Shown here piece by piece: positions 36,669 through 47,757 of a stretch of DNA of 64,000 nucleotides (position 1 is its first letter; every line of letters begins with the position of its first letter). This stretch comes from Lingula anatina (Eukaryota > Brachiopoda > Lingulata > Lingulida > Lingulidae). Below the pieces are notes generated by a model that saw nothing but the letters and a program-made list of their open reading frames with translations, did no database searches and was not told where the DNA came from. A program made the translations under genes and the position numbers. The stretch is from positions 377,160 to 441,159 of the forward strand of contig NW_019775390.1 of the NCBI RefSeq assembly GCF_001039355.2. Direction: 5' to 3'.

Positions 36669-38711
36669 ATGCAGAGACGTCTGTGCATAAAAACAACTGT
36701 GTCACAAATACTGAACAACGCTCTAGAGACAGAATCAAAAAAGAAAATGGCAACTGCAGACTCCAAGGGTGTAACTGAAAGTCCACAAGCAGAAAGTTTA
36801 AGAACTGAGATAGCTAACGACTTTCTGAGCTGTTCTTTGTGCCTTGAGGAGTATAAGGACCCAACTGATTTACCATGTAGGCATACATTTTGTAAAGGTT
36901 GTCTGAAGACTTATATTTCTGATTTAACACCAGGAAGTAAATTACGATGTCCTGTGTGTCGGAAAGAAACTGAAGTTCCTAAAGATGGACTTGAGGGCTT
37001 CACTCACAATTTCTTCATTGAAAGCTTGCAGGACACTGTACTTCAGTCAACACCTAAGAAAAAGTGCAGCTCTTGTGCTTTAGTGTCCCAAACTGAAACG
37101 GTGGCTACTTCAAAATGTATCACCTGCCATGACTACTTATGTGACAGATGTTCTCCATTCCACTGTGGTAGTAGACTCACTAAAGATCACAGGATACTCA
37201 CTTTTCAACAACTTCACAGCAGTGAGTATCAAAAAGAAATCCAAGAGCAGCAGAAGATTATCTGCCCAGAGCACAAAGGTGAGACAATACGATACTTTTG
37301 TTCAGACTGTAGTGTCCCCATCTGTCGTGACTGCAGAGATCTACACCATGATGGTCACAAACTTATCTCCCTTGAAAAAGCTGCAGAGATGATTAAGCCA
37401 AAACTTGAAAAAAAATGCCATAACCTTGAAAGAAAATTAGCAACAGGAGAAAAAACATTAGTTAACATTGATAACACACTGACAACCTTCCTAGAAAATG
37501 AAAGCTCTGTTCAGCAGCAGATAAAAGCTCATGCAGCTAAAATACGTCAATTGCTAGATCAACAAGAGCAGACCTTACTACAGGAGCTTCACAAAACCTG
37601 CAGCACTCACAGGAAGAATTTACAAACTTCCTATGACAACTGCAGTACCACTTGCTCCTCTATCAAAACCACAACAGATGTAGTAAAGAACATCCTTCAG
37701 CATGGAGCCCCCATAGATGTCCTCATGTTACAACACCAACTTGGACAGAGACTAGATGAGCTACAGTCCACTACAGCTGTGGAAGAAATTCCCGAAGAAA
37801 TACACCTCACACTGGAGACCAACAAAGAAATGGACCAAAAGACATCCAGTGGGGCTGGCCTGGGGAATGTGCAGATATCTAGACAACCAGCTTTGCCCAA
37901 GTTCAAACCACAGGCTGTATGTATGCTGGAGTTTAACACTGGCAGTGGGAATCCAGTGGACATTTCAGTGAGTCCAAACAGTGAGTATGTTACTACACAT
38001 GCCTGGAATAACAAGGTCAAGGTTTTTAGTTCAGATGGTACATCAAGGCAAGAGTTCACAAGTATCTCACACACACAGTTGAAACGTCCAGTAGGGATCT
38101 GTCACTTTCCTGATGGAAGGATGATTGTATCTGATGCAGGCAGTAACAAACTGTTCATCCTGTCACCACAGTGGGAAGTACAGCAAACTGTAGATGTCAG
38201 CAACCCACAAGGTGTGGCTCTCAATAACAGCTGCACTAAGATTGCTGTGGCACAGATTACAGAAAAGTCTGTGAGTGTGTTCAGTGTTGACATCAAACGG
38301 AAAATAACTTTAACTGATGTGATAAAGGACAAAGATGGGGAGCAGTTGTTCAATGAACCATATAAAGTGGCATATATGAGCAATGGGTGCCTTGTTGTTA
38401 GTGATACATCACCAAACAAACTTCACATCCTAACCCCATCTGGTGACTTACTGTATCAGTACACAGGACCTGATAACAAGTTAGGTCGACTCCGTGGTAT
38501 CTGTGTTGATGCCTATGACAACATTCTGGTCACTGATATTGAAAACCACTGCATACACCTTGTATCCCCAGATGGAAAGTTCATCCAGTACATAGCAACT
38601 GAAGCTGATGGACTAAAAGACCCATGGGGATGTACCATCAACCAGGATGGAGATCTGGTTGTGACTGAACGAAATGGGATAGTGAATGTGTTTCAATACA
38701 TTGAAAAATGA
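36669..38711 (+). CDS. TRIM-NHL protein, copy 2, intact intronless gene (up to 680 aa)
   Basis: Probable E3 ubiquitin ligase of the RING/B-box/coiled-coil/NHL class (TRIM2/3/56/71-like architecture). In 680-aa numbering: RING C55-C97 (CSLCLEEYKDP, CRHTFCKGC, CPVC); B-box-like region about 129-180; B-box 2 about 198-236 (CPEHKGE, CRDCRDLHHDGH); coiled coil about 240-390; NHL repeats from about 430 to the end (GNPVDISVSPN, PVGICHFPDGRMIVSD, LRGICVDAYDNILVTD). The Met at 36,747 (codon 27) matches the start of the other copy and has a good aaaATGG context, so the true protein may be 654 aa. It lies in the MTBP intron 9 equivalent, opposite strand. The first roughly 200 bp differ strongly from copy 1, while the 3' half is nearly identical. 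No introns suggests an origin by retroposition within an expanded family. Confidence 0.9.
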   Translation: MQRRLCIKTTVSQILNNALETESKKKMATADSKGVTESPQAESLRTEIANDFLSCSLCLEEYKDPTDLPCRHTFCKGCLKTYISDLTPGSKLRCPVCRKETEVPKDGLEGFTHNFFIESLQDTVLQSTPKKKCSSCALVSQTETVATSKCITCHDYLCDRCSPFHCGSRLTKDHRILTFQQLHSSEYQKEIQEQQKIICPEHKGETIRYFCSDCSVPICRDCRDLHHDGHKLISLEKAAEMIKPKLEKKCHNLERKLATGEKTLVNIDNTLTTFLENESSVQQQIKAHAAKIRQLLDQQEQTLLQELHKTCSTHRKNLQTSYDNCSTTCSSIKTTTDVVKNILQHGAPIDVLMLQHQLGQRLDELQSTTAVEEIPEEIHLTLETNKEMDQKTSSGAGLGNVQISRQPALPKFKPQAVCMLEFNTGSGNPVDISVSPNSEYVTTHAWNNKVKVFSSDGTSRQEFTSISHTQLKRPVGICHFPDGRMIVSDAGSNKLFILSPQWEVQQTVDVSNPQGVALNNSCTKIAVAQITEKSVSVFSVDIKRKITLTDVIKDKDGEQLFNEPYKVAYMSNGCLVVSDTSPNKLHILTPSGDLLYQYTGPDNKLGRLRGICVDAYDNILVTDIENHCIHLVSPDGKFIQYIATEADGLKDPWGCTINQDGDLVVTERNGIVNVFQYIEK

Positions 38712-39009
38712 TGCCATTTAAAATGCTCAGAAACTGCACAATGTACAGTTTTCTGTCATTAGAATATTTCAAAGAATGTAGTATATATTGACATAAAAAC
38801 CAACACTGACGGGGACTTAGTTGTAATTAAATATTTAGTTTTCATATCATGAATGACAAAATATAATTACAACATCTCATAAAGAAGAAAAAAGAAAAAT
38901 GAAATGACCACCCTGTAAAACAATAACTTTTTCATCTTAAAACGATGAAATACTCAGAAGTGAAAATGAAAGAAAAGACAGAAGCGAAAGGAACAGTTTG
39001 TGTTATGTG

Positions 39010-39183
39010 ACAGAGGCAGATCCAGAGATATTTTCTGACAGTCTTACATATTATATTTGTTAATCCATCCTGCATTTTTTTACTGTCTTCCAATAGGAAG
39101 AAATAGATACCAATCAATGTAAACTTAAAAATCTGACCGTCTTCTGGAAGACCCAGAAGTCGACCTAAATCCACCGTTGTGTG
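39010..39183 (+). mobile_element. Repeat family G copy (second block)
   Basis: Same position relative to the TRIM gene as 28,388-28,557 and almost identical to it, so it was present before the two blocks separated. Confidence 0.7.
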
Positions 39184-40431
39184 AAGTAGCCCATGTTTAA
39201 AGATGTTCATTTTAAGGATATTAAAAAAGTTTTGGAAATAATAAAAGAGCTGCCTGTAATACCAGGAAGAACTGATATTTTTTGTATCATAAATAATATA
39301 TTTAATGTATATTACCTAAATGACACCCGCTTCTTTAAAGAATAGATGTCAATTATTCTCAACATAAGATAACATCTGAAAATCAATTGGTTTGTAGTTG
39401 AACTATTAGTCCTTGTATTAAGTTACAATCATATTTCTCTTTTTATTTAGCTATGTTTTTTCTTCTTCTTTATGGAGGGTATTGATTTTAGGTAGGTTGC
39501 ATAAGCTTTAAGAATGAAATTATGTGTAGTAATTGTACTTAAAATATGAAGGTGACACCTTCAACTGCAACCATATCTGATTTTAAACTATTTTTGCTGC
39601 TGTAAATATCTGATGCTGAAAGGATATCATATTTTTTGACTAAGCAATAATTTATTTTGGTTTGGACTTAACAAATAATGTTACGCTGTAGTTATGAGAA
39701 AATAAATCTTCAACTGATACAATGACTTGAGTTAATATCATGCAATAAAATAAGACAAAGAAATATTGAAAAAGTACTGGTATCTTAATCATTCATGACT
39801 TCCACAGATTTAATATAAAAATATCTTGTTCCATGTGAAAAGAACAATAAGAGCAAAAAATCTCTCTCTACCTCCACACTCTCTGTAGATTTACACAATA
39901 TATCACTGAACACAGCTGACTTCTCTTACTTCACACCCACCTCCTGACTGTCTCCCTACATAAGACAAATATATACCAGATACCTCCACACTCTCTGTAG
40001 ATTTACGCAATATATCACTGCATGAACACAGCTGACTTCTCTTACTACACACCCACCTCCTGACATTGAAAGAACATTAGAAACAGGGAAGAAAACACTA
40101 GATTATCAGAGAGGCAATACCGCCTCAGGGTATTGTACCACCAGCTGGAGTAAGCACATATGTATGAAAAAAAAAGGACAGAACCTCCAGTGTTGACTTT
40201 TGTGCTTGACAAGCTTAACAAAATGCAGTAAACAAGATTTCTCAATATTTTTGTTGAAAATTACCATTTAAAACAAAATCATGGGGAAAAGTTAGTTTAA
40301 ATCCAAATTTGTGAACTTGTTCATGGCAAAAAGTAGGTCAAAGGTCAATTTCAAGGCCACAGTTAAATTGTCAGTATATGTCTTCCTATCCAAGTTCAGT
40401 AGTATCTCTGCAAGTTTTGGAGATATAAGAG

Positions 40432-40656
40432 ATGGAAACCTTGCCATACACAAGAGATAGATACAGGAGCTCTTGTAGTGTAGGAGGAGAAGTGGTAACA
40501 GTGACATTGCAGCAGAGCTGTCAGACGATACTAGTCAAGACTAATACCATCTGTTCCACCAACACCGCACGCACTGGTGGTACAAATAAAGTGGCAAAAT
40601 ACTTTAAAATTGTCACCAAAAAAGCAAGAAAGCCGTATGCATATGACATACAATAA
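40432..40656 (+). CDS. Small conserved-length ORF, 74 codons (copy 2), function unknown
   Basis: Partner of the frame at 29,822-30,046, with the same start, stop and length and no indels. Flanking DNA of the two blocks is much more similar than this segment. Many differences are losses of CpG in this copy (gcg, cgg, cgt, ccg and cgc codons of copy 1 changed to TpG or CpA forms), which may point to methylation-driven decay rather than selection. C-terminal GGTNKVAKYFK ... YAYDIQ is kept. Not assigned to a family with confidence. Confidence 0.3.
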   Translation: METLPYTRDRYRSSCSVGGEVVTVTLQQSCQTILVKTNTICSTNTARTGGTNKVAKYFKIVTKKARKPYAYDIQ

Positions 40657-40698
40657 AAAACAACCCTAGATCTAATTATCTGGATCATGAAAGGATAC

Positions 40699-43600
40699 AG
40701 TTTTAACTTGCTGTTAGACAAGACATATGTGGGAATGTCACCTATGTATACTTCATCCAGGAAAACCAGATGCGGAGACATGGCCAGCTGAAATAGAAAG
40801 AATACTTCATCTTAGTTATTATAATAAATGAAAATTTATCCTCATTGGTGCACTGTTGAAACTGAGGAAAGTAGCTTTTTACACAAAACTATAGTCCAGC
40901 ACTTTCTACAAAAAGAGCAGATAATGGTTTATAACTGTTAAACATATCATTTTACCTCCATAATTCCTTTTACCTCAATTCTTGGTGTTTCTTTTCCAAC
41001 CAAATTTGTTAATAATTTTTAAGATAAGGTAAAATCATTCATCTCTTTTTTTTTCTTTTTGTCAGACTATATTGGATATTGATCTCTCTGTGCACCACAT
41101 TCTTCACCACTACAGGATCATCTAAAACTCATCCAAAAGATAAATAAAAAAATAAATAAATAAATAAATAAATTACTTACAACTGGAGGCTGTCTCTTCT
41201 TTCTCCTGCTCACTGTCCCATAATGCTGTCTAGTCAGGTCACTTACTTTCTGGTCACTCTGTACTATACTGTACTGACCAGTCAACACTGAGCCTGTCGT
41301 GGGACACAGTGACAGGTTTGGTACGCTGAGAGTGTCTCCTGTCTAAGAAAAGAATAACAAGCACTACAGTAACAATCAGCTGCCAAATCAATCACAGAGC
41401 CCATTAAGAACGGATGATCCTCGGATATACTGATCTATGATTTTAATATGTCAGACCCTACATGAAAGCAAGTCTGTTAATCCCTTAATGGTCTCCCTGC
41501 CTCTACACGCGCCATTAAGCCAATTAAAGCTCAGCTCTGAGGTTTAATTGCAAGACCTCTGCTAAGACCACGCATGTGGAGGCAGGGAGACCATTACTTT
41601 TATAAGTGCCAGTACAAAGCTTATAAAAAGATATGCCAAGTGAAAAACTTGCAGAATGTGACACAGGATTGAGATGCTATTTTATACCAAAAACGTAGTG
41701 ACACAAAACACCCGAATGTTTACCTTTTGGAAATAAAAACTTTCATAACACATATTTCATCATCTCACCTTGGTATTGTGAAATGTCACACTTCCCCTCC
41801 ATAGCGTATCCACGAGCAAGTGAGTGCTGCCACCTATTGAGCAAGAAGTGCCCTGTAACGCCTCTACCCAGGCCATGCCTTCTGCAGACATGGTATTTTC
41901 ATACAACAGTGTTACAAACCCATGGTGACAGGTGACTAGTCTTTGTATTGCACCATACAGTCCCAGGTTGGAGCTAGAGTGGAAAAATAATGTCAGCAAC
42001 TTTTTATAAAAATAATGAAAAAATTTGGAAATTTTTCAAATAGAGAGTATAAGGGGCCGTTAACATGCAAGATCTATTTTCTATTTGCGGTATCTTGTGA
42101 TCACAGTCTGCGTAATTACTGGCAGCGCGAGCTAGTTACTTCCAAAGCTGTAATTAATTCTCTGCTGCGCTCGGAGTGATCACAAGATACCGCAAATAGA
42201 AAATAGATTTTTAGAAAATAGATTTTGCATGTGAACAGAGTCTAACCTAATAAATAAAACTTGCTTCAGACAACTAGTGGAAAGTTTCATATTCATTTCT
42301 ATGGCTTTCAGGCCTAGCACCAACAATTTAATTTGTTTTTCACAAATCTAAGTTACTTCTGTATGAAATTTATTAACTCTCAGCTCAAATTTATCAAGTA
42401 TCTGAGATCTGGGGAGAAAAGTTGATATACCGGTATATGTCTTTTACAAAATTACACTGATGTATATTTACTCACTCAATACTGAAATTCACATTCCCAA
42501 ACCAAATGATGTCCAGCAAGAAACCTACAAAAATAGATCAAATAAATAAATATCTCATTTCAAAACCAAATCAAGAAACACACTTATCACAGTATGTACA
42601 CTTACATTTGTATATGCATGTTTACTTCAGCAATCATGTGTGTATATATGTATATGTGTTTGTGTTATGAAAAGAATATATACATCTACCTGTATATGTA
42701 CCCTCTACCAGGGCTGCAGTTCTTGTGGACATTATTGCTGAGGCAACAGTGTAACGTTTGGCCAGATGGGGCAATTAAATCTGCATGTGCACAGAAGGCT
42801 TTGTACCTGCTCTGCAGGAGCTCAGTGAGAGCTGGACTTCGCACCAATGTAATCAATGCTTCTTATGCAACCTGCCTTGTCTTTATTGTCCCAGATGAGC
42901 AATTAACTGTCTTGATTACCGTCAAGGGGACTTGTCAGGGACTTGTTAAGTGGCAGGACCTCAGTAGTTATGCAAACAATTACCAACCACGTAATCATCC
43001 TCGAGATTTCAGCACAGGGTCATAGTACAGAGATTAGTCATCTGTTTAACCAGAGACATATCTGTTAATATCTAGTGAAAAATCAATCTGTGGCCCTGGT
43101 AGAGGGTATATGTAGATGTTTGTGTTATGAGAATATATACTAGTACCTGTGTATGGTAGAGCATCTGCCATTAGGTGAAGTTGTTCTGCACTAAAATAAT
43201 AATAATAATAATAATAAATTGTTTCTGCTGAACAGTCAGTTGTCCAATCATCATGTTTCTTTCATATTATATATATATAACTAATAACCATCTCTCCCAA
43301 TAAGTTAAAATAGGTTGAACATTTCAGTACACTTACAATTTGGGAGAAAAATAATTCTGCTCCATTTCTAGTGTTCTATATGACAAAAAAAAATGCAAAA
43401 TTGAATAAGAAGTTTGATTTTTGAAAATGGTCACTTGTAACATAACTATTATTATATAACATACATAAAATCAGTGTTTTCACTCTGTGCAGCTGGGCAA
43501 TTTGTCTGTTTTCTGTGTAATATTTCTTGAAGTGTCTCACAGAATGTGTCAGTGTTCGTAAAAGCCTCCCATTTGACATTCTCAGAGTTGGACTTTGTCT

Positions 43601-44707
43601 GTTGTTGCTATAATAAAAAGCAAAACAGATTCTAGAAGGGAGTAACTTTGTATCGCACTCATACCTAATTTTGGAAAATTGTAGAAACTTTGTCTTCTGG
43701 AATAAATAAGCTTGCATTCATACAATATGAATAAATGGGCGTTACAATGTCTATCACAGCCCTAGTGAGTCATCCTTTAATTTTGGTATAATCCTTACAC
43801 CTATGCCTCAGTAGATTATGAAATTCAACATTAAAATCTGAAGATCTGTTCTTTACAAATAAATACATACACAACTGGGATAAAGTTGACTTTCAAAGCA
43901 ATAATAAAAATTTAAAGTTTTATTTGTCAAAAGCTATTTAGCAAAAACTTAAACGAAGTTAATATTGGCTGATAACCCTCAGTTAATTTTTGTACAACTT
44001 TAACTTAGTCTGTTTATTAAAAACATATAGTGAATGATGCTGTCCAACAATTAAAAATATATATTAATAATGTATTAATAATTAAGGTATTAATTTGCAA
44101 CCTTGGGGTGAGCTCCAGGGCGTCCATCTTGACCAGAGAAGGTGTAAACAAAGGCAGTGTACACTTGCTGGGAGGCCTCTCCAAAATAGGTGTTGATGGT
44201 AATTTCTTTATATCTGCTGGCATCTTCTGTAAGCTTCTGCAGCACAGCAGATTGCAGTGTACTGTCTTCTAAAAAAAAAAATAAATAAAAAAATAAACAA
44301 ACAACCAAATACACAAACAAATATAATAACAAATTTATAATCTTTATTGAGCACTAAAATGTGTACAGGTAATATTTTACTTTACTCTACTTTTAGTTTT
44401 ATAACATCTATATATAAATACAAAATATACATGGAATGATAAATAAATAAATAAATAAATAAATAAATATAATCTTTGTTCAATTTCTAATGATTTAAAC
44501 ACTAGTATAAATCGGTTAGTAAGATGAGAGTGATTAACTCTTAAAGTTCTTATGCAGTATGCCTCCCCCCACCCCCCACCCCTCCCTTAGTCTGCCTTTT
44601 CAGCAGCATTTCCGTATCCTCAGTCAGATATACAGGTGCATGATATATTCCCTAAGGTGCTCACCACTGATGATATCGGTACACAAAACTAATACATAGC
44701 GATCCAT
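40699..44707 (-). CDS. MTBP: MTBP exons 1-9, second copy (partial gene)
   Basis: Exons: 44,707-44,665; 44,268-44,102; 43,607-43,465; 43,375-43,337; 43,190-43,147; 42,524-42,476; 41,973-41,769; 41,342-41,181; 40,787-40,699. Every exon keeps its splice sites and open frame. The only length change is six bases (two codons) lost in exon 8. Exons 10-21 are absent from this copy because the block ends at the TRIM gene and a contig join. An intact half gene with no decay is more easily explained as the other allele than as a duplicated fragment. If the duplication were real, this promoter and these exons could still splice to exons 10-21 downstream. Confidence 0.85.
41485..41595. mobile_element. MITE family B copy (second block)
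   Basis: Orthologous to 30,931-31,042. Ends are ttaatggtctccctgcct and aggcagggagaccatta. Confidence 0.85.
42050..42246. mobile_element. Foldback element E, present only in the second block
   Basis: Long inverted arms: ctattttctatttgcggtat then cttgtgatcac on the left, and gtgatcacaagataccgcaa then atagaaaatag on the right, around a spacer of about 75 bp with a second small palindrome. The first block at 31,487-31,500 has the uninterrupted sequence gagtataactttataaat, so the empty site is visible. It lies in the MTBP intron between exons 6 and 7. Confidence 0.8.
42680..43137. mobile_element. Inverted-end element F (second block)
   Basis: Inverted ends TATGTACCCTCTACCAGGGC (left) and GCCCTGGTAGAGGGTATA (right), flanked by direct repeats gtttgtgttatgaaaagaat (42,659) and gtttgtgttatgagaata (43,118). 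Partner of 31,943-32,348. The + strand frame ending at 43,025 runs through it and is not conserved in full. The left end overlaps a 48-bp segment (42,690-42,737) with splice-like borders. Confidence 0.55.
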
Positions 44708-45059
44708 GTTTTGTCTCTGTATTGCGGGCTATAAACTATGGACATGCCAAGTTGGTGGAATATGAGCTAAAGCCGAAGGACGAAGTTTGATGTCTCTGGC
44801 ATATTCGGATATTACGAGGTTAATTTTGTTAATTTCCCGCTGCTGTCGTAAAGGGATACTTGCCAGAAATTACGACATTGTAACCACATTTCTACCCCTG
44901 TCCCGCTATTCACTCTCTTTTAAGACATGGATAGTAAGAACAATTAACAGATGCTTTTTGAGTATTTAATATATTGAGAAGATATATAACCAGTGAAAGA
45001 TTTTCTTTGTCGTTGTTGTTTATGTCCATCCAAGTACCACTTTATGTCTTGAATGAAAG
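44708..45059. promoter_or_regulatory. Bidirectional promoter interval, second copy
   Basis: The same 352-bp spacing between the MTBP and aldo-keto reductase start codons as at 33,800-34,151. It contains a cagccgaag/ggacgaag-like block and a gatatataaccagtgaaag segment upstream of the reductase that could serve as a TATA-like element (tatataac, about 150 bp or less from the ATG). Assignment is tentative. Confidence 0.5.
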
Positions 45060-45983
45060 ATGGGGAGTGTGTCGCGATTTGTGCTTCTTAACACAGGCGC
45101 TCGCATGCCGATTATAGGTCTAGGGACGTACAAAGCTAGTAAAACACAAGTCGAGAACGCTGTAGCATTTGCCTTGGGTGCAGGGTATCGCCACATCGAT
45201 ACTGCTGTCAGTTACAGCAACGAAGACGCCATTGGTGACGTTCTTCACTCGGTGATCAAAGCGGGTCAGCTTAAACGAGAGGATGTTTTCATCACGACCA
45301 AATTGCCGCCACCTTACATGGGGAGAGAACACGTTAAACCGTGTATAGAGGAATCCTTAGAGAAATTAAAAACCAAATACGTAGACATGTATTTAATTCA
45401 TAAACCTTGGGGAGAAGAATTCGTGAAATGGGGACAGGTCCGCGACTGTGCAATGCACCACCACGATTTCTTGGAGACGTGGGAAGTAATGGAAGAAATG
45501 TTCGATTCGGGTCTTGCAAAAGCCATCGGTGTTTCAAATTTTAGCATACAGCAGATCGATCGAATTCTGTCCAAGGCAAAAACAAAGCCTGCAAATTTAC
45601 AAAGTGAATGCCATGCTTACTATCAACAGAGGATGCTGAGCCAATACTGCAAGCAAAACGGAATAGCATTTACTAGTTATGCAACTTTGGGCGGCGCACG
45701 GTTATACGGTGGCCCAATACTGTTGGAAGATCCTGTTATTTTAGATATAGCTGCATCTTACAACAAGTCTCCAGCACAGATACTGCTGCGTAACCTCGTC
45801 CAGAGGGGGATAATTGTTATCCCAAAGAGCGCAACACTACAAAGAATCATTGAGAACTTTTCAATATTTGACTTTAATCTGAGTGATAGAGATATGGACA
45901 GGATTACAAATCTTGATAGAAATATCAGGTTTTATCCTTTTACCTATGCACAAAATCATCCTGAGTTCTGCTCTGAATTTTGA
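45060..45983 (+). CDS. Aldo-keto reductase, intact single-exon gene (307 aa)
   Basis: Cytosolic NADPH-dependent carbonyl/aldehyde reductase of the AKR superfamily; substrate unknown. The full catalytic tetrad is visible at near-canonical spacing: Asp47 and Tyr52 (RHIDTAVSY), Lys81 (FITTKLPP) and His114 (YLIHKPWG). Also seen are the N-terminal GLGTYK, IGVSNFS, the NPAQ-like SPAQILLRN segment and the cofactor-binding VIPKSATLQRI. Length is typical (about 310-320 aa). No introns. The start Met (GSVSRFVLL) is preceded by gaaagATGG and is the first in frame. The divergent partner is MTBP. The other copy at 34,152 carries a stop at codon 112. Confidence 0.93.
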   Translation: MGSVSRFVLLNTGARMPIIGLGTYKASKTQVENAVAFALGAGYRHIDTAVSYSNEDAIGDVLHSVIKAGQLKREDVFITTKLPPPYMGREHVKPCIEESLEKLKTKYVDMYLIHKPWGEEFVKWGQVRDCAMHHHDFLETWEVMEEMFDSGLAKAIGVSNFSIQQIDRILSKAKTKPANLQSECHAYYQQRMLSQYCKQNGIAFTSYATLGGARLYGGPILLEDPVILDIAASYNKSPAQILLRNLVQRGIIVIPKSATLQRIIENFSIFDFNLSDRDMDRITNLDRNIRFYPFTYAQNHPEFCSEF

Positions 45984-46239
45984 CCTGGCAAGATGGGCAT
46001 CATGAACAGGCCCCCAGCCTAGGAGGAGGGGAGGCAGGGTTTCCAAAGAACCACTCTTTTTCCTAGGAAAAGGTCCTTTCTGGGCTAAATTTAATCTAGA
46101 TACAGAAAGGTTTCATTGTGTAAGCCCCACTTTTTTTTTGGAAAAAGAACTCCGTTGCGATCCACGTAAGGCCGTCACCTGGTCCGTGTGTGAATTTTTT
46201 TCCTGACATTTGTGCATTGAATCAATGTTGCTTGGGTTT

Positions 46240-47310
46240 CTTTGTGTTATAAATAGACAAAAAGCTGTCTCGGTGTATTGATGATCTACGAGGGTGGTTG
46301 ATAAGAAATAATTTGAAAATCAATGGTGGAAAATCTGTACTTGAAGTTGTAACCCAGTCACATAATCAGAAAATATCAGAAAAAAATTAACTCAAAATTG
46401 GTTCCAGTATCATAAAACCAATGCCCCATGCTAAATATCTTGGTGTTTTTTTTTTTTTTTTTTAGATAGAACACTTTCTATGAATAAGCAAATTGCTAGC
46501 ATATGCAAGTCAGCAGTATATAACCTTAGGAACATGGGGACAATTCGTAATCACAACATCAAAACATCTCGCCTATATTATTAACCTGTACATCTGTGAG
46601 TAACCATATCACCCCAGTTTTAAAAGAGTTACATTGGCTACCTCTGCACCTCTGCAAGCCAGGATTTTATTTAAATTTCTAGTCTTTGTTCGTGATGCTT
46701 TTTACAAAGTTGCACCAATATACTTAAGTGAATCAGTCACCCATTTAGTTTCCAGCAAGAAACCTGCGGTCTGTAGACAAATTGTTACTTAAGCCAGTAA
46801 AAATGCGCCTAAAATCTTACGGTGACATTTCTTTTAAATCAGCAGGCTCAAAGAAATGGAATATATTACCACTGGAAATCTGATCAATTGAGTCTACCTC
46901 AAGCATTTTAAAAAAGAATTGAAGACATATCTATTCAGGAAATTTTTTGACAAATCAACTTTTAAATTGATTTTACAAATGTTATAGTAAATGCATTTTT
47001 GCACTGTAAGAAATAAGGCTGTACTACCCATTATTTTTTCTGAGTGCAAATAAGGCTGTTTTTTCCTAGAATTGATTATTTTTTCTTAACAAACATATTT
47101 TAGTTTTGTACTGCAAGTGCTTTTATGTGAGAATCCGTATGTTTTATCTAGAATACTCTTAAATTTTTTTGCCGTTACGCACTGTAATTATATTTTTCTG
47201 TTGCTAATAATTGATGACTTAAGTAATTGTTTTATGTAAATGTAGTCTTCTGAAAATGTTATAATAAACTTTAGACTCAAAATAAATTTTATTATTATTA
47301 TTATTATATT
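46240..47310 (+). mobile_element. Degenerate non-LTR retrotransposon 3' end (CR1/L2/Jockey-like)
   Basis: Translated pieces in successive frames match the late reverse-transcriptase and C-terminal region of this LINE group. DDLRGWLIRNNLKINGGKS is followed by KYLGVFF, LDRTLSMNKQIASICKSAVY and YNLRNMGTIR; then LHWLPLHL, MRLKSYGDISFKSAGSKKWN and LKTYLFRKFFD. Frames are interrupted by stops and a T-run at 46,448-46,463. The 3' end is an ATT-rich microsatellite tail near 47,288-47,310. It is inactive. Confidence 0.8.
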
Positions 47311-47757
47311 GATTACACTTTTTGATTGTGAGGGTCAATTGGTGGCACTGTTATGTCCAATAATCAATATAGGTGCCCCAAGGAAAAATAACATTTTTTA
47401 TGTGAGGTTTACTTTTGCGCTTAGAATGGAGGAGAAACCCTGATCTTTTTTTATGAGCAAGTATTTTAAATTACAATTTATTTTTAATTTAAATTTTAAT
47501 TAAATCATAATACTTTGATGATAATCTAACTTACTGCTTTGTATTTATTTTATTGTGAAGAAGTGGCTCAGTTTTTGAGAACAAGGATATCATGGCAGTA
47601 TGGCACATTGATAATTGTTAAATTACAGAAACTATGACGTCATGAGTCCATCTAGTGATATGTGTACAGCAATAAGTAAATATAACATGGAACAGTTATG
47701 TTTGGGATCAACTCCTGGCGCCATCTCGGTTTGTGCAGTTGCAGTCCCTGAGTTAAG

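Larger units (their letters stand above)
36750..47757. repeat. Second copy of the 26.2-36.5 kb block (probable alternative haplotype)
   Basis: Collinear with about 26,250-36,500: TRIM-NHL, family G repeat, about 100-bp direct repeats, 74-codon frame, MTBP exons 9-1, divergent aldo-keto reductase, LINE end. Differences are scattered substitutions, microsatellite lengths and discrete insertions (42,050-42,246 present only here; LINE part longer here). Both ends are at or near single-N joins (36,501 and 47,758). Sequence right of 47,758 repeats the last 300 bp and resembles copy 1 more closely, for example in an extra stretch around ctagtaaattaca that copy 2 lacks. This pattern favours an unmerged haplotype contig over a real tandem duplication. 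Confidence 0.75.

Noticed and set aside
42594-43025. 143-codon plus-strand frame in the second block
   Set aside because: It crosses the ends of inverted-repeat element F. The matching region in the first block gives a shorter, different frame, and no domain is recognisable.
46240-47310. Active LINE
   Set aside because: Only broken pieces of the late reverse-transcriptase and C-terminal region are present, with stops and a homopolymer interruption.
36750-47757. Young functional tandem duplication of TRIM, MTBP 5' half and reductase
   Set aside because: Not excluded, but ranked below a haplotype artefact because of the single-N borders, the copy 1-like sequence after 47,758 and the intact yet incomplete MTBP copy.
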